This document shows positions 27,301 to 36,300 of a DNA stretch of 64,000 bases, in pieces. This DNA comes from an uncultured Desulfobacteraceae bacterium. GTDB lineage: Bacteria > Desulfobacterota > Desulfobacteria > Desulfobacterales > UBA2174. The translations under genes and the position numbers were made by a program. The first letter of the stretch is position 1, and each line of letters begins with the position of its first letter. The stretch covers positions 1-64,000 of the forward strand of contig CALJLV010000086.1 of assembly GCA_937982505.1 (NCBI GenBank), written 5' to 3'. Below the pieces are notes generated by a model that ran no database searches, was not told the DNA's origin, and was given only the letters and a program-made list of their open reading frames with translations.

Positions 27301-29697
27301 GAGGCAAATCCGGATCTCAAGAACGTACTGGCCGCCCTGACCCTGGGCGCCAAGGAGTTCGCCAAGCTCAAGATCCTGCCCGATGCCAAAGAACTGGCCG
27401 ACAAGTTGACCCGGGCGCTGGTGGCGGGGGTTGGCCTGGTGCGCCGATCTCGAACCGGAGCGCAACCGATCGAGGAAACCATAGGGCAGTCGAGGCTTTT
27501 TGAAACCGTGCCCGAGGATGCCAAACACATCGCCCGGTACATCGATGCCAATATCCGGCGCCAGGCGCGCATGGGGGCGGTGTTCGGGCGCATGGCGGGG
27601 ATCTTGCGCCAGTTCTACCTGGACCAGCGGCAGAAGAAAATGGACGGACGGCCGCCGGAGCCAGAGCCGACCATCAAGGGGGCGCTGGACCGGGCCGCGA
27701 AGGAAAGCGAGCCGCAGAAAGGGCTTTTCGAGTCGGCCGGGGACTGGAAGGAGAAAATCCTTGCCGCCGAGTCGGTCGAAAATATCGAGAAGGTGTTCGA
27801 TGCGGTGGGGATGAGGAGCGTCCAAAAACGAGAGAACCCGTTTAACAAATCTGTGGTCCGAAATGAAGTTTACCACGGCGGAAAAACCAATAGAACCGAG
27901 TACAAACCGAACGATAAAGGGTTGATCTTCTTTTCCGAAGATCGGCATTACGCCGAATATTTTGGGGGTAAGGTAAATTCTGTTTTTTTAAATATTAAAA
28001 AACCACTTGACCTTACCGGGTGGAGCCCGGACGCATATATTTCGAGGGAAGAATGGGCGTCGTTTCTTGAGCGCAATGGAGTTGATACAGCAGAACTAAG
28101 GCTATCCGAAGGCGAACCCCTACAGCTTGTGTCTCAGCACAAAGACGGGGACGCGCTTGTGGGAGAAATAAAATTCGCCGGGTTCGACGGAATCAAGATG
28201 AACGAGTACGTGGAGGGATTTGGGAGCACCGTATCCTATGCCGTATTCAGCACCAATCAGGTCAAAATTATTGGCGACGATACATCAAAAAAAATCCCGA
28301 AGAGGTTCGACATAAAACATTGGGCAGCCGAAGACTATGAGGATGGCACTTTCAGCGTCGAGGACGGAAAGGGTGATTGGGTGTCCGATGTCGAAGCATC
28401 GAACAAAAAAGAGGCGGTTGAAAAGGCGTACAAAGACAAAATAAAATTTCTCAAGCAGTTACACAGGGATGAAATACCGGCCGGAACCGATATCCCCGAT
28501 AGTTTGCCCGAAACCGGCATCCTCGAATCCGCCGGCCGGCCCCCGATGAAGTTCAAAACCAAGAAATTTGTGCTCCAGGACCGCTACCAATTCCAGGGCA
28601 TACCCGTATCGATCGAAAACAAGGCCGGGTCGGTCCGCAAGGGAACGGATTCGGACGGGCACGAATGGCAGACCAAGATGCGGTTCGATTACGGCTACAT
28701 CCGCCGGACCAAGGGCGCGGACGATGAGGGGATCGACTGTTACGTCGGCCCGGACCGCCAGGCCCAGCACGTCTATGTGGTCAAGCAGCACGACATCGAG
28801 GCGGTCAAGGGGTGGGGCGGGGAGACCTGCCCCGAGTGCGGTGAGCACGTCCACGATTGCGCCTGTCCTGAATTTTTCGATGAGGACAAGGTGATGCTTG
28901 GTTTCCCGAACAAGCGGGCCGCGGTCGAGGCCTACCTCAAGCAGTACGATTCAGACCTTTTCCTTGGCCCGGTTTCCACCATGACGGTCGATGCGTTCCG
29001 GGAGCTGGTGACGGGGGATGAGGAAGAGGTAAAAATCCCGTTGCAGTTCGTGACCGAGGCCGCGGAGGTCAGAACACCGCTGACGGTTGCCGAAAATATT
29101 GAACGGGGACGCGAGGCAATGAAACGGGTCATTTCAAGGCATGTGGATGAGCCGCGGGCCATGTACCGGAAGGATTTAGGGTGGATCGCGTTTTATTGGG
29201 GGAGGGCCGGCGGACCACCGCCGAAGTGTAATGGTGGCCATGGTGTCGCCAAAATCATTGCGAAGCGTGACTGGGAGGGCGAGAACGACCCAAGGTTTAA
29301 AGGGCAGACCGGCGCAAAGGTCGCCATGAAACTGGTTGATGTAATAGCCAGAAGTTCTCACCCCAAACGCTCCTATGGCCCGGTCGCTGGAACCCGCGTA
29401 GATTTGGAGCACGGGGGGTTTACAGCAGTGCTATCCCTTTTCAGGGGATGGGAGGAAGATGTTTGGCTGCTTTCGGGGTGGAAAAATAAAGACCTTGCTT
29501 CTGATGCGACCGGCGAGGGTAACGACTCAACCGGTGCTACGCACGACGGGCCTACACTTACTCGTTCCGTCGAGGGGGCAGATGGCAAGGTCTTTGAAGA
29601 CAAGATACCACCGGAAGACGACGGTGTCAACTCGGCGGTTTTGGAGTCTGCATGGATCGGGATCTATCATTTGATGATCGGACAAAAAGATGGTTGA
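24388..29697 (+). CDS. giant polyvalent protein: ParB-like, RelA/SpoT-like, DdrB-ParB, ART, InPase, nuclease
   Basis: A 1769-residue multidomain protein. Residues about 400-430 are ParB-like ('YKVLDGNTTLHALLELGE'). Residues about 455-590 resemble a RelA/SpoT nucleotidyltransferase ('LTDVVGGMIIFD', 'EKPTSDGYMDVLF', 'HLCELQLNTE'). Residues about 720-1040 resemble the DdrB-type ParB domain of P1 ('VESGNGRTIALRKRYS'). Residues about 1160-1290 look like an ADP-ribosyltransferase ('EVYHGGKTNRTEY', 'YAVFSTNQVKII'). Residues about 1395-1540 match the pyrophosphatase-like domain of polyvalent proteins ('MRFDYGYIRR', 'DEGIDCYVGPD', 'DEDKVMLGFPNK'). Residues about 1580-1769 resemble a phage barnase/EndoU/ColE5-type nuclease ('EEDVWLLSGWKN'). 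Likely packaged with DNA and delivered to the host. Confidence 0.7.
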   Translation: MMDSYDIVVETIDGPVKILIDPTEYDEAARVRIESYGGAELPAMWLRRYAERASGMRGGGVSLEYDSPENIIAALIKAGSDPESRITGHEIRWGFVPENEDMVAESADDVLLLPAPETLKEKIGRINAKKARQTASAGRIAKEAAGRPVVLTEVGNDRRGVLIHKSTKRPGLVQVSRWDDRGFSGDSTFATFEAAIHDAMQDGYEVPNKAAFNRVSQTSRFRAYVKANDLFHDYRNGKRGEGVIHLPDGMVTESAYVDALAQKTGLGIEEAERRWNRAKKIAEGQTDMTEDDGDEFWAYVTGVFKRSMGVLEAAALGGYNFRTDLARADDIDDISEVFRKLFGAPPSHNSPYFKDTFTSVTMKIADMVPRGAVDPERLKTAHARMRAAKAGVLDKRKPIYVFEMGNGKYKVLDGNTTLHALLELGETEAVVEVKKSLKQQVPDQNSIDAVYEQAEKAQPLFKAWAERYAERTGGKLMLRPGLKGKKRAGEKVANDYGGVSARLTDVVGGMIIFDTVEQVAAAYRMIVADPAVYKAKNRFEKPTSDGYMDVLFAANVGGHLCELQLNTEAILAAKEKGLGHKIYEVKRQIDPIAKDVEANGDLAYMAMGYSEELRKLSVKYYRKAAMSDSSSSASSIASDSETSETLDRILAKLSGSVISTHFDIDLPSIRNTLPQDRSMAKATSSFSPNQKLSESDISPPLLGSENLTRAGKKVNGKVIVGRPTRSYLSDDRMLYLQYAVVEAADLVTSHTEAMGLSDEFPQELQPRDRTRDAMVLQVERISNKLNPDRMGGSLQASTGSPIVGPDLIVESGNGRTIALRKRYSRDEAPEYRAWLAVNAAKFGLPRGEVEKLSRPVLVRVRLNKDISRMDVAEKSNAPDMGTMSPAELAVMDARRLPDVALDALRPSEDGDFLSAGNRAFMDKFVALLGAGEISGLTTKSGQATKQLADRAKAAVFQRAYGDANLLALVAEEANPDLKNVLAALTLGAKEFAKLKILPDAKELADKLTRALVAGVGLVRRSRTGAQPIEETIGQSRLFETVPEDAKHIARYIDANIRRQARMGAVFGRMAGILRQFYLDQRQKKMDGRPPEPEPTIKGALDRAAKESEPQKGLFESAGDWKEKILAAESVENIEKVFDAVGMRSVQKRENPFNKSVVRNEVYHGGKTNRTEYKPNDKGLIFFSEDRHYAEYFGGKVNSVFLNIKKPLDLTGWSPDAYISREEWASFLERNGVDTAELRLSEGEPLQLVSQHKDGDALVGEIKFAGFDGIKMNEYVEGFGSTVSYAVFSTNQVKIIGDDTSKKIPKRFDIKHWAAEDYEDGTFSVEDGKGDWVSDVEASNKKEAVEKAYKDKIKFLKQLHRDEIPAGTDIPDSLPETGILESAGRPPMKFKTKKFVLQDRYQFQGIPVSIENKAGSVRKGTDSDGHEWQTKMRFDYGYIRRTKGADDEGIDCYVGPDRQAQHVYVVKQHDIEAVKGWGGETCPECGEHVHDCACPEFFDEDKVMLGFPNKRAAVEAYLKQYDSDLFLGPVSTMTVDAFRELVTGDEEEVKIPLQFVTEAAEVRTPLTVAENIERGREAMKRVISRHVDEPRAMYRKDLGWIAFYWGRAGGPPPKCNGGHGVAKIIAKRDWEGENDPRFKGQTGAKVAMKLVDVIARSSHPKRSYGPVAGTRVDLEHGGFTAVLSLFRGWEEDVWLLSGWKNKDLASDATGEGNDSTGATHDGPTLTRSVEGADGKVFEDKIPPEDDGVNSAVLESAWIGIYHLMIGQKDG

Positions 29698-29779
29698 CGC
29701 TACCGAAGCAACTAATTCGGTTGTGATTTCTCATCAAATGCCGTAAAGATTTCTTTATATCTTTATGAACGGAGCTGCC

Positions 29780-30370
29780 ATGTTCACCCCGTCTGTCAAC
29801 AGCATCGCGATGGCCGTCGAGGCGAAGGGGTTCAAGGTTTTCCGCGGCGGTCCGCATGACCTGAATATCGTCGGGATCCGATCCGCCGCCGCCCGGCTGG
29901 ACCAGTTCGACGACCTGATCACCGTTTTTTCCCGCCATCAAAACCAGTGGCTCTACTGGGCCTTTCCCGCCACGACGGATCCGGGCGCGCATTACCTGGA
30001 GCACCCGATCAACGAGGCGGGCACCGCCATCCTGGCCCCGGGCCAGTACCGAGGCGCGTACCGGATAGGCAAGCACCGGGGCGAATACCTGGCACTGGTC
30101 CAGGCCCGTCCGGTGACCGTGTTTCGGGACAAGAACCGGAACCGGCAAGTCGATACCGGTCAGATCACCGAAACGGGCCTTTTCGGCCTCAACATCCACC
30201 GGGCCGCATGGGACGGGAAATCGACGGTTGTCGGCGCATGGTCGGCCGGATGCCAGGTGATTCAATCCAGCCTGGACTTTGACATCTTCATGGCCATGGC
30301 GAACGCGGGAAAAGCGGCCTACGGCAACGCATTTACCTACACCCTGATCGAAGAGACGGACCTGACATGA
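29780..30370 (+). CDS. putative peptidoglycan enzyme with NIHR...SAGCQV motif (endolysin candidate)
   Basis: A 196-residue protein. ATG 29780 is chosen because GGAG lies five bases upstream; an in-frame ATG at 29765 is less well placed. It carries 'FGLNIHRAAWDG' and 'GAWSAGCQVIQSS', reminiscent of the His and Ser-x-Gly-Cys motif of L,D-transpeptidase-like folds, preceded by 'VFRDKNRNRQVDTG'. There is no signal peptide. This type recurs in phages and may be the lysin or a virion-borne cell wall enzyme. It sits between the polyvalent gene and the DarB-like gene, away from the holins. Confidence 0.55.
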   Translation: MFTPSVNSIAMAVEAKGFKVFRGGPHDLNIVGIRSAAARLDQFDDLITVFSRHQNQWLYWAFPATTDPGAHYLEHPINEAGTAILAPGQYRGAYRIGKHRGEYLALVQARPVTVFRDKNRNRQVDTGQITETGLFGLNIHRAAWDGKSTVVGAWSAGCQVIQSSLDFDIFMAMANAGKAAYGNAFTYTLIEETDLT

Positions 30371-33300
30371 TTCTTGAGCGAGCCATATCATCGGACTTTT
30401 TGCACCTCGTATCCCAGATCCAGGCCGCCCGGACCATGGATGAAATCGAGTACGCTTTTCGCCAGGTCTTTTCCGCCGACTTTCCGGCCCAAACGGGAGA
30501 CAGGAAGCGGGTCGGAATCATCGGCGATGCGGTGGTGGCCGCGGCCGAACGGATCGATGGCATCGACTACGAGTTGTATCGGGCCGCTGATCCTGATGAC
30601 GGCCGGGGCGCAATCCGTGTCGCCGATGCGGACGCGGGGCAGACCTACGACTTCACGGCCTACCCGTCTTTTGACGCGGCAGAGAAAAAATTCGCGCAAA
30701 CCATCGCCGATGCCCGCAAGGCCGGCGGCGAAGAGGCCAACCCGGGCGACCACAAGGACCCGAAAAGCGATTTCGGCCTGAAGGTCAAAGGCATCAAGGC
30801 GCGTGAAAACATCAATGCCATGGCCCGCGAGATTCTTGCGCGGGTTCAGGAGCCAGAAGATTTGACCGATGAGGACCGCCAGGTCCTGGTGCAGTATTCT
30901 GGCAAAGGCGGGCTCACCGAAAACAGCCAGTTCGAGTATTACACGCCGACAGGCGTTGCGGCGGGATGCTGGGACGCCCTGGCCTTGAACGGATTCACGA
31001 ATGGCAACGTCCTTGACCCGTGTGTCGGGGCTGGGGTCTTCCCGGCGACCAAGCCCAAGGGCGTGATCGTCACCGGAGCCGACATTGACCCGGTGGGCTC
31101 AAAAATAGCTGCGCTTCTCAACCCCGAGGACGGAATTCAGACCGGCTCTTTTGAGGCCCTTGCCACCTCTACCCCCGATGACACCTTCGACGCCGTGACC
31201 GGCAACGTGCCCTTCGGCGACGCCCGCGGCGCGGCGATGCACGACGACCCGGCCTACAAGAGCGAAAAGCGGATCGAGCGCTACTTTCTGCTGCGCGCCC
31301 TGGACAAAGTAAAGCCCGGCGGTCTCTGCTGCATGGTCGTTCCGACCAACATCGTCGGCGCCAAGGGGCCGAAGTGGGAGACCTGGCGCACCGAGATATC
31401 CAAAAAGGCCGAATTCCTTGGCGCCCACAAGCTGCCATCCAAGACCTTTAAGAATCAGGGCACCGACACCGTGGTCGATATCGTGGTGCTCAAAAAACAT
31501 CCCAAGGACCTGCTGGACAAAATCAACGACATTCCCTTTGACGCCCTTCAATCAGCCATGGTGATCTGGCCCGAATTCATCGAGGGCCGTTACTGGCTTG
31601 GGGAAGGAAAGCGCTTCATCCAGGGCGAATGGGTCCCCAAGGTCGAGGGGGAACGCTGGTCGCGGGAGGTGGTGGACGGCGATATCGATTCGGCCGCGAT
31701 CCGCCAAAAGCTGGCGGTCCGTTTCGATTCCCGAATCGACTGGGGCCTGCTGGACGCAACCCCGGCCGAGCCCAAGAGCTACATCGACGGGGACCGGCGA
31801 ATCATCAACGGCCGGCAATACGAGATGCAAGACGGCCAGTGGGTTGTCGTGGTCGAGACGACCAAGGATGACATGGCCATTGACGCCGGCCGTTACGGTG
31901 TTGCCAAGCTGTCCGACCTGAAAGCTGCCTTTTCATCCCCGGACGGTCCGTTGCGCCTCTCATCGGATCAAGCCTTTGCCGTTTTCAAGTCCTGGCCCGA
32001 CCTGCTTTCCCCGTTGCATAAAGACGCGGTGGAATTCGCGATGAGCCAGCCATCGGACAAGTTCCGGGAACAGGCCTACCGCGGCACGATCATCGGCGGG
32101 CTTTTGGGCCGCCTGCAAGCCAACCCCGACGATATCGAGCGGGAACGGTTGCAAAACATGGTGGTGGCCGAGATAGAGCGTTTCGGGCATCCCAAGGGCA
32201 ACAAGATCCTCGTGACCGGTGAATCGTCCAGGGCCTTCGGGCTGTTTCTGAACGCAGTGGACGAGAAGGGCACCTTTTCGGATCTGCTGGCCGGGACCGT
32301 GGCCGACGACCGGATGCAGTTCAACAGCTCCGATATCCAGTCCATCGTCGAGCATCTTTTCATTCGTGAGGGAATCCGGGACATCGGGCTGGAGGACGTC
32401 CAAAAGCTCTACACCGGCGGGATGGGGATCGAGACCATGGGAGACCTGGCCGGAATCCAAAACGTCGCCCTGACGCCCGAGGGGTTCGTCATGCCCCTGA
32501 GCCGGTTCTCGTCCGGCGACGTCTATCCCAAAATAGTGGCCATGACCGACGCCATGGCCGATGAAGAAGACGAACGGGTCCGCAACAAGTATCAGGAGCA
32601 AATCGACCTGATTCTGAGCCGGCTGAAGCTCACCAAGCCCGAGGACATATACATCGGCCTCCAAGAGAAATGGTTTCCGAAGCAATACCTGATCGAGTAT
32701 TTGCGAGCCAACGGATACCCGAATGTTTCTTATGGCCGATTCGAAACGCAGTCGGTCGAGGACGCGGTGAGCGGGAAGGTGAGCAAGGTTTCGAAATGGG
32801 TAGAGGATTTTGAAAGCCCGTTCGGCCAGTTCATCGGTATCGATGAACACAGGGGAGGGTTCCCGAAGCAATTCTTGAAGTACCTCAATGGCGGCAATGT
32901 CACATCCAGCGGCGAAAACGCACAGGAGCGCATCGAAGCCTACAAGCAGGAAGTCAAGGCGATCACCGAAAACTTCAACGCCTGGATGCAACAACACCCG
33001 GACATGGACCAAGTCGGCAGGATATACAACCGCAAGTTCAACGCCTTCGTCGCCCACGACTACGAGATAACCCCGCTGGAAATAGAGGGGTTCACCGGGG
33101 ACAAAAAGCCCCACGGCTATCAGAGCGCGGCCATTCGCAGGATGTCAGAGGAAGGGCGGGGGATTTTGGGCCTGGACGTTGGTTTGGGCAAGACCCTTGG
33201 CGCCATCGGCCTCCACCTCTACAACAAGCAGATGGGCCGAACCAAAAAGACCTGCATCGTGGTTCCCAATTCGGTCTTGTCCAACTGGTATGTGAGCTGC

Positions 33301-36300
33301 GACAAGATGATCACGGACATGAACGACGTGCTTTTCGTAGGCGTTGAGCCGAAGATGGACAAGGACGGCAACATCGCCCGCAAGCCGGTGCTGGACGAAA
33401 GCGGCAAGCCGAAAACCAAGGCCAACGGCGAGCCCATGACTCAGCCTGTCCTGGTGAAGCGCAATAGCCCTGAAGACGTTTGGGAAAAGATGTGGGAGAT
33501 CCCGACCACCTCCAAGTCCCTGGTGGTGATGACCACCGAAAAATTCGGCATGATTCCGCTGAAACGGGATACCAAGGCCGGGTTTGCTCAAAAGATGGGC
33601 GAGCGGGCGCTGATTTCCGCCAAAATGGTTGCGGCGCTGTCCGCCGGAGACGGCAAAGAGGCAGAACGCAAAATCTCCTACGCCGACGACAAGGACCGGC
33701 TACGCAACGAGGGCAAATATGCGGATGACGGGACCCGGAAAAAGGGCGAGCTGCCGTTCTTCGAGGACATGGGTTTTACCTCCATCATCGGGGACGAATT
33801 TCACCAGTTCAAAAACAGTTTCGAGGGGGGCGAACAAACATCCCAAATCGCCTACCTGCCCACGGCACCGAGTTCGAAGCGTGCATTAGACATGACCATG
33901 AAGTGTTCCTACCTGCGCGAGACCAACGACGGCCGAGGGGTTTACGGGCTCACCGCAACACCGGTCACAAACTCCCCGATGGAAATTTTCAACATGCTTT
34001 CCTACGTGGCCCCGATGGAGGAATTCGAGCGCTTCGGGGTCTATACCGTCGATGATTTTGTCCGGGTGTTCGGCCACATCGAAACCGTGGACAAGGTGAT
34101 GGTTTCCGGTGAGGTCAAAAGCAAGGACGGCCTGGTGGGGTTCCGCAACCTGGACGGGCTGCGCAACCTCTTTCATAAATACACCCTCCTCAAGACCGCC
34201 GATGACGTTGGCCTTGAACTGCCATCGCACGACGAAACCAACGAGGAGGTTGAACTTTCGGATCTTCAGAACGATATCTATGCCGCGCTCAAGGTGAATG
34301 CCGCGGAAGCCGCTACGCCGGGTTCCAAGAAAAGCATGTTTTCCGTGATTCGGCAGATGGACCGGATCACCACGGACATCGACCTGTACCGGCGCAAGAT
34401 GACATTCGTTTTCCGGGCCGAGGATCGGGAAAAGGTCGAGGCCCTGGCCAAAGAGCTGCCCTCAATGGTGGACGGATGGGAAGAGGGTGACGACGGGAAG
34501 CAGGTCAAGGTAAAAGTGCCTTGCGTTCCGGAATTCAAGTCGGAAGGGAAAAACTTCGTCATGGTGGTGCCGGAAATGGCCGAAGAGCATGTATCGGCCA
34601 AGCTGAAGCGCCACGGAATCGACGAAAACCACGTCGCGCACCCCCTCATGCCCAAGTACGCCAAATTGGTCGAGAACATTCGCAAGCACATCGAGTCGAA
34701 CGGAAAGCAGATCGTGTTCACCGAGGAAAAGAGCCAGCACCAAAAGCTCAAGCGGATTTTGAGCCACCATATCCCGTTGTCCCGGGACCTGATCGGCATC
34801 ATCAACGCGGATGAGGCGGCCGGTGACAAGATTCAACAAATTTCCGACCAGTACAACTCGGGCCAGGTCAAGATCATCATTGCGAACAAAAAGGCCGAGG
34901 TCGGCGTCAACCTCCAAAAGGGCACCACGGCGATTCACCACCTGACCCTGCCATGGACGCCGGCCAGCATCCAGCAACGCAACGGCCGCGGGGTTCGCCA
35001 GGGCAACAAGGCCGAGCACATCGACATCTACTATTACATGGGCAAGGGCTCATTCGATTACTACCGGCTGGACCTGCTCAAGCGCAAATCGAGCTGGATG
35101 CACGATCTTTTCAACGGGGATGCGACCGAGGCCGAAAACGCCAATGCGATGAGCCAGGATGACATGCTGGACCTGCTGGCCGATGACCCTGAGGCGGCAA
35201 AGCGGCGGCGGATGGAGCGGCTTGCGAAGCAAAAGGCCGAGCGCGACGAACGGGAACGGCGCCGGCTGATCAACATGCTCCAGCAACTGACCAACGTAGA
35301 CGAGGCGTTGTCCAAGCTGGACGCGGCCAAGGAGACCCGCAAGGCCAACCTTGAAGAGAAAATCCCGAAGCTCGAAACCCAGATCGACGAAATCAAGGCG
35401 GCCGGCGCAAAGATGGAACCGGGCGAGGCCAAGACCGCCCTGGCCGACCAGATTGCCAAAAAAAAGGGGGAGCTGGCCGCGGCAAAAGCCAGCCTTTCGA
35501 ACCTGGACGCAAGTTTCGAGAAAAAACGCCAGGACCTGGAATCGAAAAAGAAGCAGAGCCAGAACGTGCTGCGCATGAAGGCCAACAAGGGCGAATTGCC
35601 CTTTGACGCCTCCCTGGTGGACAATCCCAAAAACGCGGTGGCAACCCTTGACGGCACCCTTTATGCGGTGGGCGAGACCTACGAGGTCCGGGACGATGGC
35701 GGGGATCCGATTGGCATTTATCGAATCACCCGGGTTTTTGCCGATCCCAAGGGGGCCGTGTTTGACGAAGTCGTCTCCTACCGATACTGGAACTTTGCGA
35801 GACAGACGATCGAAGACCCGGACAACCCGGACAAATACTTGCACGTCGCAACGCTTGCCAAGCTGCCAAAAAACATGGTCAAGGTGGCCTATTCCGAGGC
35901 CGAACTTGCCCTCAAGAAGCTGCTGGCGACAAGCCATCAATACGTTGACCTGTTTGGCGGCGAAATCGATAAGGAAACCTTTGCGGAGCACATACTTGAA
36001 ATCACGCTCAAGGGCTATGGCCTGATCCGCACCGACGGCGGGTTCGCGTTTGACTACATGGGGGGCGAAAATGCCCCCAAGGTGGTTTTCCCCGAGCCGG
36101 AAAGCGAGGCATACCGCAAGGCACTGGCCGAGACATATCTTGACGTCAAGCGCACGGGGACCATCGGGACGCGGTTGTTGGACTTCAACCAGATTATGGA
36201 GAAGTGTTTCGGAAACGACTTCCAAAACGCAGCCCTCGAATACGGCAAAAAAGCCACCGAGACCGACATTCGGGCCTTTTTCGCCGACTTCGTGAAGACC

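Noticed and set aside
26461..27948. 495-residue minus-strand open frame opposite the polyvalent gene
   Set aside because: High-GC shadow frame with His/Arg/Pro-rich composition and no coupled neighbours.
29746..29766. Repeat of GATTTCTTTAT also present near 37350
   Set aside because: One copy lies within the portal coding sequence and the match is short; chance similarity is enough.
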